Below, in pieces: positions 1-9,552 of a stretch of 64,000 nucleotides of DNA. A program made the position numbers and the translations under genes. Where the stretch lies: assembly GCF_029525575.1 (NCBI RefSeq), contig NZ_JAPDIA010000003.1, forward strand, positions 310,001-374,000, given 5' to 3'. Every line of letters starts with the position of its first letter. Positions within the stretch are counted from its first letter, which is position 1. The DNA comes from Cohnella rhizosphaerae (lineage in GTDB: Bacteria; Bacillota; Bacilli; Paenibacillales; Paenibacillaceae). The notes under the pieces are model-generated. The model made no database searches, was not told where the DNA came from, and saw only the letters and a program-made list of their open reading frames with translations.

Positions 1-2737
1 AGGCCAGCAGCTCCTCTGTTTTGGACGTTCGCCAGCGGACTTCCCGGCCGTCCGGGCCGCAGACTTTGAATCTGCCGAAGCAGCTCACCAGCAGCCGTTG
101 GACGGCAGGCGCGGAACGATCTGCCGCTTCTCCGAGCGCCGCAGCCTTGCGCAAGGCCGTCCTGCCGACGCCAGTCTCCTCGCGACCCGGTGTCGCGCCC
201 GTCTCCGTCGCTACGGACCCTGCCGCCATGCCTGCGTCTGCTGTCTCGCGCCCCGGCATTACGTCGGCCTCCGCCGATGCATTCTTGGTCGTCGGGCCAG
301 CTTCGGCCGATCCATGCTCGGCCGAAGTGCCCGCCTCCGACCTCGCCGCCTCCCGCGCCGCCCTTCTGCCCGCCGCCTCGTCCGACAGCGCCTGCAGCAG
401 CCTTCGCGCATAGGCGAAGGCGCCTGCGGCCCCGCGCGTCTCCGCCTCGACATAGGCGGCGAGGAGCGCCGCCATGACTTCGCCTTCGTCGACGAAGCTG
501 CGGACGAAGCCCTGCGGTTCCGCCAGACGCAGCGCCGTATCCAGCCTGTCCAGCGCCTCGTCCTTCCGCTCGAGCCCGTGCAGCGCCATGCTTTGCACGA
601 TCAGCGCCTGGATCCGGTCCCGCAGGCGGTCCTCCCTGCAGAGCAGCGCGTACAGCCGCTCAGCCAGATCCAGCGCCTCCGCGCCGCGTCCGCAGGCGGC
701 CAGCACCCGGGCCAGCGCGAGCTGCTCTATCACGCTGCCGACGGACACTTCGTCCGCATGCGACATCCCGCAGCGGACCAGCCACTGCGCCGCTCCGCGC
801 AGGTCGCCTTGCCGCACGCGCAGGCAGGCTTCCTCCGCCTCGATTCTGCGCATATACAGGTCGTAGTCCGGCGAATCGACGCGCGCCCGCAGCTGGACCA
901 GCAGGTCCGCCGCCTCCGCCGCATAGCCCCGGGCCTGCATGATTCGCGACGCGCTACCGTAAAGGTGCAGTAGAGTTCGAGCGACGGAGGGCGTATCGCT
1001 GCGGCCGAGCAACCGGCGCACGCACGCCTCCGCCTCTTCGAGCCGATTCCACTCGTACAGTAGTCTGCTGTGCGAAGCGTTGAGCGACAGGACGAACGGG
1101 TGGGCCAGGTTCTCTCCCCAGACGCTCAGCCATTTGTCCATGAACGCGCTTGCGGCACGGTAATCGTTCAGATAACCCAGATGATCGTCGAACTCGTCGA
1201 GCACGTGGTTGTTGTTGAACGAGACCGAACGCAGCAGCCGCGCTTCGGGAAAGAGGCGCTCCGCCAGCTCGAAGTAGGCGCTTACGCCATCCAGGTCTTT
1301 GAGCAGATAGCAGACAACGCCGCTCAAGAAATAAAGATTGCCCATGACCGAGCGCCACGCGGTCTCGTCCATCGCGCCTTCCAGCCGCTCGTACCGCGCC
1401 CGCGCCTCCCCGATCTTGCGCGCGGCAAGCTCCTTCTGCCCGCTGCCGGTCAGCAGGAGCAGATAGAACATCTCCGCCATCGGCTTGCCTTCGAGACTGC
1501 CTTCCGGCAGCCGCAGCACCCAGCGGCTCAGCGTAGCGCCACTGCTCTGGATCAGCTCGGGCAGATGCCGCTCGATCAGTCGTACGGCCTCGGCGTACTG
1601 CCGCCCCTCCAGGTAGTGCTCGCCGGCCTCTTCGATGGCGCCCTGCTCCTCCAGCCACCGCGCGGCTCTCGCGTGCGCGGCCGCCCAACCTTCGGGATCG
1701 CCGCCGGCGAACTGACCGCGCAGAAAGTCTGATAGCAGATGGTGATACCTGTACCACTGCCGCTCCTCGTCCAGCGGGATCAGGAACAGATTGAGCTGCT
1801 CCAGCCTCGCAAGCAGCGCGCGGCAGTCGTTCCGGCCCGTCACGGCTTCGCACAGAGACGGGTTCATCCGCGCCAAGACGGACGTATCGCGAAGGAACGC
1901 CTGCAGCGGCGCCTCGAGATCCCGGAACACTTCCTCAAGCAAGTAATCCGCGATATGATGCTGCCTGCCGCTGAACTGACTGATGAACGCGGCGGGGTCG
2001 GCGCTTCGCCCAAGCGAGATCGCCGCGAGCTGCAGCCCGCTGATCCACCCTTCCGTCTGGCGCACGAGCGCGGACATCTGCTCGCCCGTGAGCGCCAGCC
2101 CCGCCTTAAGCTCGAAGAAGGCGCGCCCCTCGTCCGCATCGAACCGCAAATCGTCCGCCGTGACGAGGTGCAGCTCTTGTCTCGCGAGCAGTCTCGCGGT
2201 CGGCATCGTCGGATCGACGCGGCTCGCGACATAAAGATGCACATTATCCGGCAAGCGCTCGACGAAGTATACCCAGGAGCGGTGAATCGCGGAGAGTTCG
2301 ATGAATTGATAGTCGTCCAGCACGATCGCAAGCTCGCCCGCATAGTCGTGCAGCGCGTTCAGCAGCGCCTTGATCGCGGGCTCCGACGACCACGCTGGCG
2401 CGGACAGAGAAGGCGATGCCGGAAAGGACGAAGGGCCTTCCTTGACCAGCGGCAGGACCGATTCGCCGAAGCCCGGCGCGACGGTCTCGACGGCCGCCGT
2501 CAGGCCGCTCCATAACGCGATCCAATCGTTGTCCTGCCGATCCAGCGATATCCATGCCACGGGCAGATTCGCCTCGCTCGCCCATTGGCTCAGCGCCGTC
2601 GTCTTGCCGTAGCCGGATTGGCCGGAGACCAGCGTCAGCTTGGCGTTCAGCCCCTCGTTCAATTTTCGCATCAGTCTGGGCCTGGGTACGGGAGCGCTCC
2701 GGAGTCGCGGGATAGCAAGCTTGGTGCGTACGATCAA
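1..2737 (-). CDS. MalT/LuxR-type ATPase regulator with C-terminal SARP-like domain (partial, 3' end off window)
   Basis: Large signal-transduction ATPase transcription factor, open in one frame for 912 codons until the window edge. The start is TTG at 2737, preceded by GGAGG seven bases upstream; no ATG lies nearby. Visible in order: a conserved N-terminal opening (IVRTKLAIPRLRS), Walker A GQSGYGKTT at about residues 36-45, the NACHT/MalT-like motif LDDYQFIE near 140, a helical part with RYHHLLSDFLRGQF near 325, then long TPR-like helices. The last residues before the edge (FGRFKV, then REVRWRTSKTEELLA) match the start of the OmpR-like winged helix of BTAD/SARP regulators. The output domain is therefore probably SARP-type, not a LuxR helix-turn-helix. 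It lies downstream of the ABC-F gene on the same strand. Ligand and targets cannot be told. Confidence 0.8.
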   Translation of the reverse strand, partial: MIVRTKLAIPRLRSAPVPRPRLMRKLNEGLNAKLTLVSGQSGYGKTTALSQWASEANLPVAWISLDRQDNDWIALWSGLTAAVETVAPGFGESVLPLVKEGPSSFPASPSLSAPAWSSEPAIKALLNALHDYAGELAIVLDDYQFIELSAIHRSWVYFVERLPDNVHLYVASRVDPTMPTARLLARQELHLVTADDLRFDADEGRAFFELKAGLALTGEQMSALVRQTEGWISGLQLAAISLGRSADPAAFISQFSGRQHHIADYLLEEVFRDLEAPLQAFLRDTSVLARMNPSLCEAVTGRNDCRALLARLEQLNLFLIPLDEERQWYRYHHLLSDFLRGQFAGGDPEGWAAAHARAARWLEEQGAIEEAGEHYLEGRQYAEAVRLIERHLPELIQSSGATLSRWVLRLPEGSLEGKPMAEMFYLLLLTGSGQKELAARKIGEARARYERLEGAMDETAWRSVMGNLYFLSGVVCYLLKDLDGVSAYFELAERLFPEARLLRSVSFNNNHVLDEFDDHLGYLNDYRAASAFMDKWLSVWGENLAHPFVLSLNASHSRLLYEWNRLEEAEACVRRLLGRSDTPSVARTLLHLYGSASRIMQARGYAAEAADLLVQLRARVDSPDYDLYMRRIEAEEACLRVRQGDLRGAAQWLVRCGMSHADEVSVGSVIEQLALARVLAACGRGAEALDLAERLYALLCREDRLRDRIQALIVQSMALHGLERKDEALDRLDTALRLAEPQGFVRSFVDEGEVMAALLAAYVEAETRGAAGAFAYARRLLQALSDEAAGRRAAREAARSEAGTSAEHGSAEAGPTTKNASAEADVMPGRETADAGMAAGSVATETGATPGREETGVGRTALRKAAALGEAADRSAPAVQRLLVSCFGRFKVCGPDGREVRWRTSKTEELLA

Positions 2738-2851
2738 TGGGGATCCTCCAGTCTCTCAGACTCGTCGAGCCATCTTAGATTCCTTATTAATTCGATGGAC
2801 GGCGCCCTGATTCCTTCGACAAAATCCGCGATTTCCGCACAATTTCTGGTC

Positions 2852-4331
2852 TTATAGCTCCACGACCTTCGTCGCGATCCGTCTGCAGAACGCACTGTCG
2901 TGCTCCACGAACAGGATCGTGGGCGCGTGCGCGAGCAGCAAGCTCCTCGATCTGCATGCGGGACAGGACGTCGATGAAGTTGAGCGGTTCGTCCCAGACG
3001 TACAGATGCGCCCCCTCGCACAGGCTTCGGGCGATCAGCACCTTCTTTTTCTGGCCGCCGCTGTAGGACGAGATATCCTTCTCGAACTGCACCCGGGCGA
3101 AGTCGAGCTTGCGCAGGATCGCTTTGAACAAACTCTCGTCGATGCCGTGCGCCGCGGCATAATCCGACAAGTCGCCCCGCAGATGCGCGGTGTCCTGCGA
3201 CACGTACGAGATCTTGAGTTGGCTCCCCTTCCGCAGCGTGCCTGTATACGTCAGGTTCTCCCCGCAGATCAGCTTGAGGATGCTCGACTTGCCCGAGCCG
3301 TTCGGTCCCGACAGCGCGATGCGTTCTCCCCGTTCGACGGCGAATCCGACATTTTCGCAGACGGTCTTGTCTCCGTAAAAAATCGATACGCCGGCCAGCT
3401 CCACGAGTCTCTCCTGGTGGTAAGCCAGCTGCGGAATCTTCAAGCTCTCCGCGCTCTCGACGTTCTTCAGCAGCCCCGCCCGTTCGTCGATCGCGGCCTG
3501 CTGCCGGTGCTCCGCGGCTTTGGAACGCTTCATCATCTTGGCGGCTTTGTGGCCGATGTACCCTTTGTCCGGTCGCAGGCCGCCGACGCGCGTACCGTTT
3601 TTCGTCTTCTCGACGGCGTCTGACCAGTCGCTCGTGCGCTTGGCGGCTTCGGACAGGCGCTTGATGTCCTTTTTCAGCTTCTCGTTCTCCGCGAGCTCGA
3701 AGTCGTCCTCCCGCCGCTTGTTCTCCTGCCAGTCGGAGAAGTTGCCCTTCTGAATGTCGATATCGGCCTTGTTGATGGACAGCACGTGATCGATGCAATT
3801 GTCCAGGAAGGCCCGGTCGTGGGACACGAGGATAAAGCCGCGCTTCGTGCGCAGGTAGTCGCTGACGAGCTTGCGGGCATGCGCGTCGAGGTGGTTGGTC
3901 GGCTCGTCGATGAGCAGGAAGCTGTTTTCCTTGAGAAACAACGCGGCCAGCAGCGCCTTCGTCTGCTCCCCGTTGGACAGCGATTCGAAGGGGCGGTACA
4001 GCGCGTCCTCCGACATCTGGAGCAGCGACAGCTCGCGTTTGATCTCCCACTCCGCGGCTTCCGGCACGATGCTCTCCATGACGAAGAGAGTCAGGTCCTC
4101 GGGATTCGCGACGGGAAAAGGGAAATACTCGAAGCCGACGGAGGCGGAGATTTGCCCGCGGTACTCGTATTTGCCGAGCAGCAGGTTCAGGAACGTCGTC
4201 TTGCCCCGTCCGTTGCGCCCCGTGAAGCCTAATTTCCAATCGGTATCGATCTGGAAGCTCACGTCTTCGAAGATGTTATCGTAGCTGCCGTCGTAGGCGA
4301 ACGTCAGGTTTTTCACTTGAATCAATGACAT
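2852..4331 (-). CDS. ABC-F type ribosomal protection protein, Lsa-like
   Basis: Duplicated ABC ATPase without membrane segments; the family binds stalled ribosomes and displaces lincosamide, streptogramin A and pleuromutilin drugs. First cassette: Walker A GRNGRGKT (38-45), signature LSNGEQ, Walker B LLIDEPTNH. An interdomain linker rich in charged residues follows. Second cassette: GPNGSGKS, SYSGGQKKK and YVWDEPLNF. Corrected length is 492 aa, as expected for Lsa/Vga/VmlR relatives. A single extra base near 2936-2945 (CAGCAAGC where CAGCAGC is expected) shifts the frame; read across it, the C-terminus becomes APTILFVEHD...KVVEL and stops at 2852. ATG at 4331 is preceded by AAGGGAGGA. The leader carries an attenuator (4353-4514), which argues for drug-inducible expression. 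Lsa family assignment is firm; drug spectrum is inference. Confidence 0.9.
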
Positions 4332-4352
4332 ATGGCGGATTCCTCCCTTGGG

Positions 4353-4392
4353 AAAAATAAAAGAGCCGCAAGAAAGTTACTTCTCGCAGCTC
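4353..4392 (-). terminator. Attenuator terminator in the ABC-F leader
   Basis: On the minus strand a 12-bp stem (two G-U pairs) forms between 4392-4381 (GAGCTGCGAGAA) and its partner ending GCGGCTC at 4363. It is followed directly by TTTTATTTTT, and it sits about 20 nt upstream of the ABC-F start codon. This is an intrinsic terminator inside a leader. Confidence 0.75.
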
Positions 4393-4471
4393 CGATGGGT
4401 ATGGGAAAATCCGCCGATCCAGAATGGATCAGGGCCCGCCGATCGAGCGAAGAAGAACGTAACTTTCTTGC
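4368..4471 (-). promoter_or_regulatory. Antiterminator pairing of the ABC-F leader
   Basis: GCAAGAAAGTTAC at 4471-4459 is a perfect 13-bp reverse complement of GTAACTTTCTTGC at 4380-4368. The second arm overlaps the terminator stem, so the two structures are mutually exclusive. A third small hairpin (GATCCA-TTC-TGGATC, 4430-4416) lies between the arms. The layout resembles known ribosome-stalling attenuators of vmlR, lsa and vga type genes. The mechanism here is inferred. Confidence 0.65.
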
Positions 4472-4514
4472 ACGGCAAAGAATAGGGGCGAACGATCGCC
4501 GTCTTCCTTCGCAT
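4377..4514 (-). CDS. Possible leader peptide (uORF) of the ABC-F attenuator
   Basis: An open frame of 45 codons starts ATG-CGA-AGG-AAG at 4514 and ends with TAA inside the loop of the attenuator terminator (4379-4377). It covers the first antiterminator arm (as CKKVTFFF) and contains the stretch GPDPFWIGGFSHTHRSCEK. A ribosome stalled or slowed on it could alter the leader fold. No strong Shine-Dalgarno is visible upstream (only weak purines), so translation is not certain. Candidate stalling peptide by position only. Confidence 0.4.
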   Translation of the reverse strand: MRRKTAIVRPYSLPCKKVTFFFARSAGPDPFWIGGFSHTHRSCEK

Positions 4515-4757
4515 GGGCAAGAAAAATCACATTCAACTTCAACTCCAATCCGTTCAGTTAACCGTATTGTAAATCATGCGCGGGGGCGGAGGCAACCTCG
4601 GATTCCCGTCGGCTTGCGCGCAGGCGTGGCGAACCGATTTCTTCGATACACGACTCAACCACGCAAGAAATCCCGGATTCCCCCCGCCACGACTCCATAC
4701 GAACATGAACACCGACCCGAGCCTTAATCCACAATTTGTAATTAATGGAGGGTGCCC

Positions 4758-4823
4758 ATGAAGCCAGCAGTCAATGATATCGTGCTCGTGTACGATGTAG
4801 AGAAGTATCTGCCCCGCTGCCTC
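4758..4823 (+). pseudogene. Truncated glycosyltransferase family 2 start
   Basis: ATG at 4758 follows a good ribosome site (GGAGGGTGCCC). The 22 codons read MKPAVNDIVLVYDVEKYLPR then CL, which closely resembles the GT2 opening VSVIVPVYNVEKYLPRCL. Immediately after this point the 51-bp repeat array A begins, and no glycosyltransferase continues. I read it as the 5' stub of a GT2 gene lost or displaced when the array arose. Confidence 0.5.
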
Positions 4824-5844
4824 GGCGGAAGTGCTGTCGACGGGCAGCACTTTGGCAGTCACGCGTGTCCGAGCGGCGGAAGTGCTGTCGACGGGCAGCA
4901 CCTTGGCAGTCGCGCGCGTTCGAGCGGCGGAAGTGCTGTCGACGGGCAGCACTTTGGCAGTCGCGCGCTCCGAGAGGCGGAAGTGCTGTCGACGGGCAGC
5001 ACTTTGGCAGTCGCGCGCGTCCGGGCAGCGGAAGTGCTGTCGACGGGCAGCACCTTGGCAGTCGCGCGCGTCTGAGCGGCGGAAGTGCTGTCGACGGGCA
5101 GCACCTTGGCAGTCGCGCGCGTCCGAGCGGCGGAAGTGCTATCGACGGGCAGCACTTTGGCAGTCGCGCGCTCCGAGCGGCGGAAGTGCTGTCGACGGGC
5201 AGCACTTTGGCAGTCGCGCGCGTCCGAGCGGCGGAAGTGCTGTCGACGGGCAGCGCTTTGGCAGTCGCGCGCGTCCGAGCGGCGGAAGTGCTGTCGACGG
5301 GCAGCACCTTGGCAGTCGCGCGCGTCCGGGCAGCGGAAGTGCTGTCGACGGACAGCACCTTGGCAGTCGCGCGCGTCCGAGCGGCGGAAGTGCTGTCGAC
5401 GGGCAGCACCTTGGCAGTCGCGCGCGTCCGAGCGGCGGAAGTGCTGTCGACGGGCAGCACTTTGGCAGTCGCGCGCTCCGAGCGGCGGAAGTGCTGTCGA
5501 CGGGCAGCACTTTGGCAGTCGCGCGCGTCCGAGCGGCGGAAGTGCTGTCGACGGGCAGCACTTTGGCAGTCGCGCACGTCCGAGCGGCGGAAGTGCTGTC
5601 GACGGGCAGCACTTTGGCAGTCGCGCGCGTCCGAGCGGCGGAAGTGCTGTCGACGGGCAGCACCTTGGCAGTCACGCGCGTCCGAGCGGCGGAAGTGCTG
5701 TCGACGGGCAGCACCTTGGCAGTCGCGCACGTCCGAGCGGCGGAAGTGCTGTCGACGGGCAGCACTTTGGCAGTCGCGCACGTCCGAGCGGCGGAAGTGC
5801 TGTCGACGGGCAGCACTTTGGCAGTCGCGCGCGTCCGAGCGGCG
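4824..5844. repeat. Tandem array A: 20 copies of a 51-bp unit
   Basis: Successive GTGCTGTCGAC motifs start at 4831 and run to 5797. The spacing is 51 bp, except for three 50-bp copies that read CGCGCTCCGAG. Each unit holds an 8-bp inverted repeat, AAGTGCTG and CAGCACTT around TCGACGGG, then TTGGCAGTCGCGCGCGTCCG. Copies are nearly identical. Long reading frames on both strands exist only because 51 is a multiple of three and the unit lacks stops; no protein is supported. It lies between the divergent ABC-F and Tet-like genes. Confidence 0.95.
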
Positions 5845-5946
5845 ATGCGGCGGGCATAAATGCCTTTTTTAACAACCTGCGCGGCCAAATATGTTTTAAT
5901 GGGAGCAGAGGTTTACTGCAACGAGCGACGGAAGAGGGACACCATC

Positions 5947-7905
5947 ATGCGGAAGACGATCGGTCTGTTCGCCCACGTGGATGCGGGCAAGACGACCTTT
6001 GCGGAACAGCTGCTTTATCATACCAACAGCATCCGGGCGCGGGGCCGGGTCGATCACAAGGACGCTTACCTGGACAGCCACGAGATCGAGCGGGCGCGGG
6101 GGGATTACGGTTTTCGCGGATCAGGCGACGCTGTCATACCAAGGGGACACCTATTATTTGATCGATACGCCGGGACACGTCGACTTCTCGCCGGAGATGG
6201 AGCGGGCCGTCCTGGCGATGGATTACGCGATCGTCATCGTCAGCGCGGCGGAGGGCGTGCAGGGGCATACCGAGACGGTCTGGCAGCTGCTGCGCAAGCA
6301 TGGCGTGCCGACGTTCTTTTTTTATCAATAAAACGGACCGGATCGGCGCGGACGCGGAGGCTGTGACGGCGGAGATCCGTGCGCAACTCACGCCGGACGC
6401 GGCGTCGATCGCGGAGGAGCTAACGCCGGACGGAATCGTGGGCGAGGCGCTGCGGGAACGGATGGCGGAGCGGGACGAAGCGCTGTTGGAGGCCTTCCTG
6501 GAGGGGCGCGACGATCCGGCTTATTGGCTTGGGGGACTGCGAACGCTTATTCGCGAGGGCCGGCTGTTCCCTTGCGCGAGCGGGTCGGCGCTGCAGGACA
6601 GCGGAGTGGCCGAATTTCTGGCGCAGCTGCATCTGCTGACGACCGTAGATTATGACGAGGAGGCACCGTTCGGCGGGCGGGTCTACAAGATCCGACATGA
6701 CGCGAACGGCGTGCGGCAGACCTTCGTCAAGGTGCTGAGCGGTACGCTCCAGGTTCGAGACGAGATGGCTTACCAGAGCGGGGGCGTCCGGTACGCGGAG
6801 AAGGTCACGCGACTCCTGACGTTCAGCGGGAGCCGCTCCCAGTCGGTCGATCGGGCGACTGCGGGCGATCTGGTCGCGGTCGTCGGACTGTCCGCGGCCG
6901 AGGCCGGTCAGGGCCTCGGCATCTACTCGGACAAGCAGGCCTACGAGATGGTGCCGACGCTGCAGTCCAAGGTCCTTTTTCCCGCGACGCTGAACGTCAA
7001 GGACGTGCTGCGCGCTTTTCAAATTCTGAATGCGGAGGATCCTTCCCTGAACGTCGTCTGGGAGGAGCGCCTGCAGGAGATTCATCTGCACGTCATGGGC
7101 GTGATCCAGTTGGAGGTGCTGGAGCAGGTGGCCAAGGAGCGGTTCGGCATGGACGTCTCCTTCGGGCCGCCGGAGATCCTGTACAAGGAGACGATCCGAA
7201 CGGCCGTCAAAGGGTACGGACACTTCGAGCCGCTGCGGCACTACGCCGAAGTTCATCTACTGCTTGAGCCCGGGGAGCGCGGCAGCGGGATCGCGTTCGC
7301 GAGCGCTTGTCACCCGAACGAATTCAGCGTCGGCAACCAGAATCTCGTGCGGACGCATCTGTACGAGCGGGAGCATCGCGGCCTGCTGGCGGGCATGCCG
7401 GTCACTGACCTCAAGATCACGCTGCTGCGGGGCGCGGCGCACAACGAGCATACGCACGGCGGCGACTTCCGCGAAGCGGCCTTCCGGGCGCTGCGGCAGG
7501 GGCTGGAGAAGGCGGACAATGTGCTGCTCGAGCCCGTTTACGACTTTAAAATTCGCGTGGGCATCGACGAGATGGGCCGGGTGCTGTCCGACATCCAGCG
7601 CGCCAGCGGACGGTTCGAGCCGCCGCAGACGACGGATACGCATGCGATCGTCACCGGCCGAGCGTCCGTGGCGACCTTCATGAATTACGCAACGGAGCTG
7701 GCCGCCTTCACGCACGGCCGGGGCAGCATCCGCTGCGTCTTCGGCGGCTACGACGAATGCCACAATGCGCAGGCTGTCATCGAACGGATCGGCTACCGGA
7801 AAGACGCGGATCCGCTGTACACGTCCGCCTCGATCTTCTGCGCCAAGGGGGAGCGGATACTCGGTACCGTGGCAGGAGGCGGAGGCGAAGATGCATCTGC
7901 TTTGA
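5947..7905 (+). CDS. Tetracycline-resistance-type ribosomal protection GTPase (TetM/TetB(P) family)
   Basis: EF-G-like GTPase whose relatives release tetracycline from the ribosome. Visible: G1 AHVDAGKTT (9-17), the switch region ITVFADQATL, G3 DTPGHVDF, G4 NKTD, then EF-G-like domains II-V and the C-terminal motif YSVPWQEAEAKMH. The Tet-type sequence RIGYRKDADPLYTSASIFCAKG precedes it. Three single-base insertions interrupt the frame: G-run 6098-6103, T-run 6317-6323 and G-run 7847-7851. Reading across all three gives 651 aa, close to Tet(M) (about 640), and places the stop at 7905, clear of the riboswitch downstream. The start ATG at 5947 has GAAGAGGGA upstream. It could instead be a housekeeping paralogue; resistance has not been shown. 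Confidence 0.85.
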
Positions 7906-7995
7906 GCCGTCCGAAATTTTTTTGGAACCTCCCTCCCGCCGCGCCGTACAAACTCAGGATCGCGCTTCGCCGCAATCTTTTACCGCATATCGACT

Positions 7996-8100
7996 CCGAA
8001 GGGGAGTAGCTGCCACAATAAAGTCGTCAATACGAGAGCCCGCTCTCCGGCTTTATTGGCATTGCCGACCATGGCATTGTTAGCGAGACCTTTGCCCTTG
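7996..8100 (+). ncRNA. yybP-ykoY manganese riboswitch
   Basis: The stretch contains the conserved blocks of this class in order: GGGGAGTAGC at 8001, a long helix with ATAAAGTCGTCAATACGAGAGCCC, GCTCTCCGG, ATTGCCGACCATGGCA, and TTAGCGAGACCTTTGCC closing the basal helix. The class senses Mn2+ and turns expression on. It sits 90 nt upstream of a TerC-family gene, the classic partner. Confidence 0.92.
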
Positions 8101-8128
8101 AACAAGGCAGAGGTCTCTTTTGTTTTGT
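8085..8128 (+). terminator. Expression-platform terminator of the Mn riboswitch
   Basis: GAGACCTTTGCC (8085-8096) pairs with GGCAGAGGTCTC (8106-8117, one G-U pair), followed by TTTTGTTTTG. The 5' arm is also the 3' strand of the aptamer basal helix, so metal-bound aptamer and terminator exclude each other. Confidence 0.88.
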
Positions 8129-8191
8129 TCGAGGGAAGACACGGGCGGCAGGACGGCGGTCCGATTAACTTCGATAAGAGGAGGATCAATC

Positions 8192-9008
8192 ATGGACTTC
8201 GCATTGCTGATGGAGTACGGCTGGGTGCTGCTCGTGCTGGTCGCGCTCGAGGGGCTGCTCGCCGCCGACAACGCGCTCGTGCTGGCGATCATGGTCAAGC
8301 ATCTGCCGGAGAAGGAACGGAAGAAAGCTTTGTTTTACGGCCTCGCGGGGGCCTTCGTTTTCCGCTTCGCCTCGCTGTTCGCCATTTCGTTTCTGGTGGA
8401 CGTCTGGCAGGTGCAGGCGATCGGGGCGCTGTATTTGCTGTTTATCGCACTCAACCATATTTTCAGAAAAGCGATCGTCAAAAAAGGGTGAGCGCGATGC
8501 GGAGCCGCATGCGGGCACCAAGCCGAAGGCGAGCTTCTGGCCGACCGTCATCAAGGTGGAGGTCGCCGACATCGCCTTCGCGATCGACTCGATCCTTGCG
8601 GCCGTGGCGCTCGCAGTCGCGTTGCCGGAGACGACCCTGCCGCGCATCGGCGGCATGGACGGCGGACACTTCGCCGTCATTTTCCTCGGCGGGTTCATCG
8701 GCCTCCTGATCATGCGCTTCGCCGCCAACCTGTTCGTGAAGCTGCTGGAGAGCCGGCCGTCGCTCGAGATCGCCGCCTTCGTCATCGTCGGCTGGGTCGG
8801 CGTCAAGCTCGCGGTGCATACGCTGGCGCATCCGTCGCTGCACGTCATCCCGCACGACTTCGCGGAGTCGACGGGCTGGAAGCTGACGTTCTACGCCGTG
8901 CTCATCCTGATCGCCGTGGGCGGCTGGCTGCTGTCCGGGGGAAAGGGCACGGGTATGGGCGAGGGCGAGGGCGGCGAGGCGCGCGGAGCGGTGGCGAGGC
9001 CGGAGTAA
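8192..9008 (+). CDS. TerC-family membrane protein (YkoY/MeeY-like manganese exporter)
   Basis: Integral membrane protein of about 271 aa with seven or so hydrophobic segments. It has the TerC hallmarks EGLLAADNALVLA near residue 20 and VEVADIAFAIDSILA near 125, whose acidic residues are thought to bind metal. In Bacillus such proteins export Mn2+ or supply it to secreted enzymes. The riboswitch in front supports that role. One extra A at about 8483-8488 breaks the frame; across it the sequence continues KKGERDAEPHAGTKPKASFW. ATG at 8192 has AGGAGG seven bases upstream. The tail is a short Gly/Glu-rich stretch. A terminator follows at 9143. Confidence 0.88.
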
Positions 9009-9142
9009 GAGCGCGGAGACGCGCCGGGCGGCGTCGGTCGCGAAACCGGAGTAGCGGCGGTGGGCCACCGGTTGAAGCAGGTGCAAAGCGAAGCGCTTGC
9101 CGGACCGGCCGCTGGGCGCCGGATATACGGGGGAGCTTTTAG

Positions 9143-9175
9143 AAGTCGGGCGCGGGGGGCGTCCGACTTTTGCTT
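9143..9175 (+). terminator. Terminator after terC-like gene
   Basis: AAGTCGGGCGC and GCGTCCGACTT form a GC-rich stem with a G-rich loop, followed by TTTGCTTTG. Confidence 0.75.
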
Positions 9176-9236
9176 TGCTCGGGGTGGGGGACGGCAACGG
9201 GCGTGGAGATGCGATGTAAGTAAGATGCTGCGAAGC

Positions 9237-9424
9237 AATAAGTGTTGAAAAGCATTTATTTGCCTCGATTCGTACATTTGTGGGCCAAATAGGTGTTAAA
9301 AGGCAATTAATTCGCAACAAAGGGACGAATATCGGCTGATTTTGGTAAATTAATTGCTTTTGGACACTTATCTTTTTTACCGGCGAGAATTCGTCTCCAA
9401 ATAAATGCAATCGAACAGCTATTT
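9237..9424. repeat. Dispersed palindromic element, copy 1 (four motifs, two forward then two reverse)
   Basis: AT-rich island in otherwise GC-rich DNA with four related motifs of about 25 bp: 9237-9260 (AAGTGTTGAAAAGCATTTAT), 9287-9312 (AGGTGTTAAAAGGCAATTAA), then their inverse at 9348-9371 (TTAATTGCTTTTGGACACTT) and 9399-9424. The order is forward, forward, reverse, reverse. The same order recurs at 34287-34475, including GCTTTTnGACACTTATCT. No ORF is supported in the 9.0-9.5 kb gap. Confidence 0.7.
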
Positions 9425-9552
9425 GCAGAAGGAAGCGGTGCAAGGGCAAGGCGCAGAGCGGGAGCAGGAGAGCGGCGTGGGGAGGATCAAAGCCAAATCC
9501 GCCGCCCGCACGTCTAATGAATATAGACTGGCGTAACGGCGAAGCGGGGGGG

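Noticed and set aside
4824..5844. CRISPR array
   Set aside because: Units are contiguous with no unique spacers, the period includes the whole unit, and no cas gene is in the window. The same holds for arrays B-E.
4771..5888. Several 250-360 codon frames on both strands across array A
   Set aside because: They arise because the 51-bp unit is a multiple of three and lacks stops in most frames. All frames are equally open and none has its own domain or conserved start.
5850..5900. Short terminator and promoter (GGCATAAATGCC with six T's; TTAACA and TATGTT) ahead of the Tet-like gene
   Set aside because: The stem is only four or five bases and the promoter spacing is 15; too weak to list.
6300..8009. 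Tet-like protein running to 8009
   Set aside because: The last 35 codons lie past a G-run insertion at 7847 and overlap the manganese riboswitch. The corrected frame gives the family C-terminus and stops at 7905.
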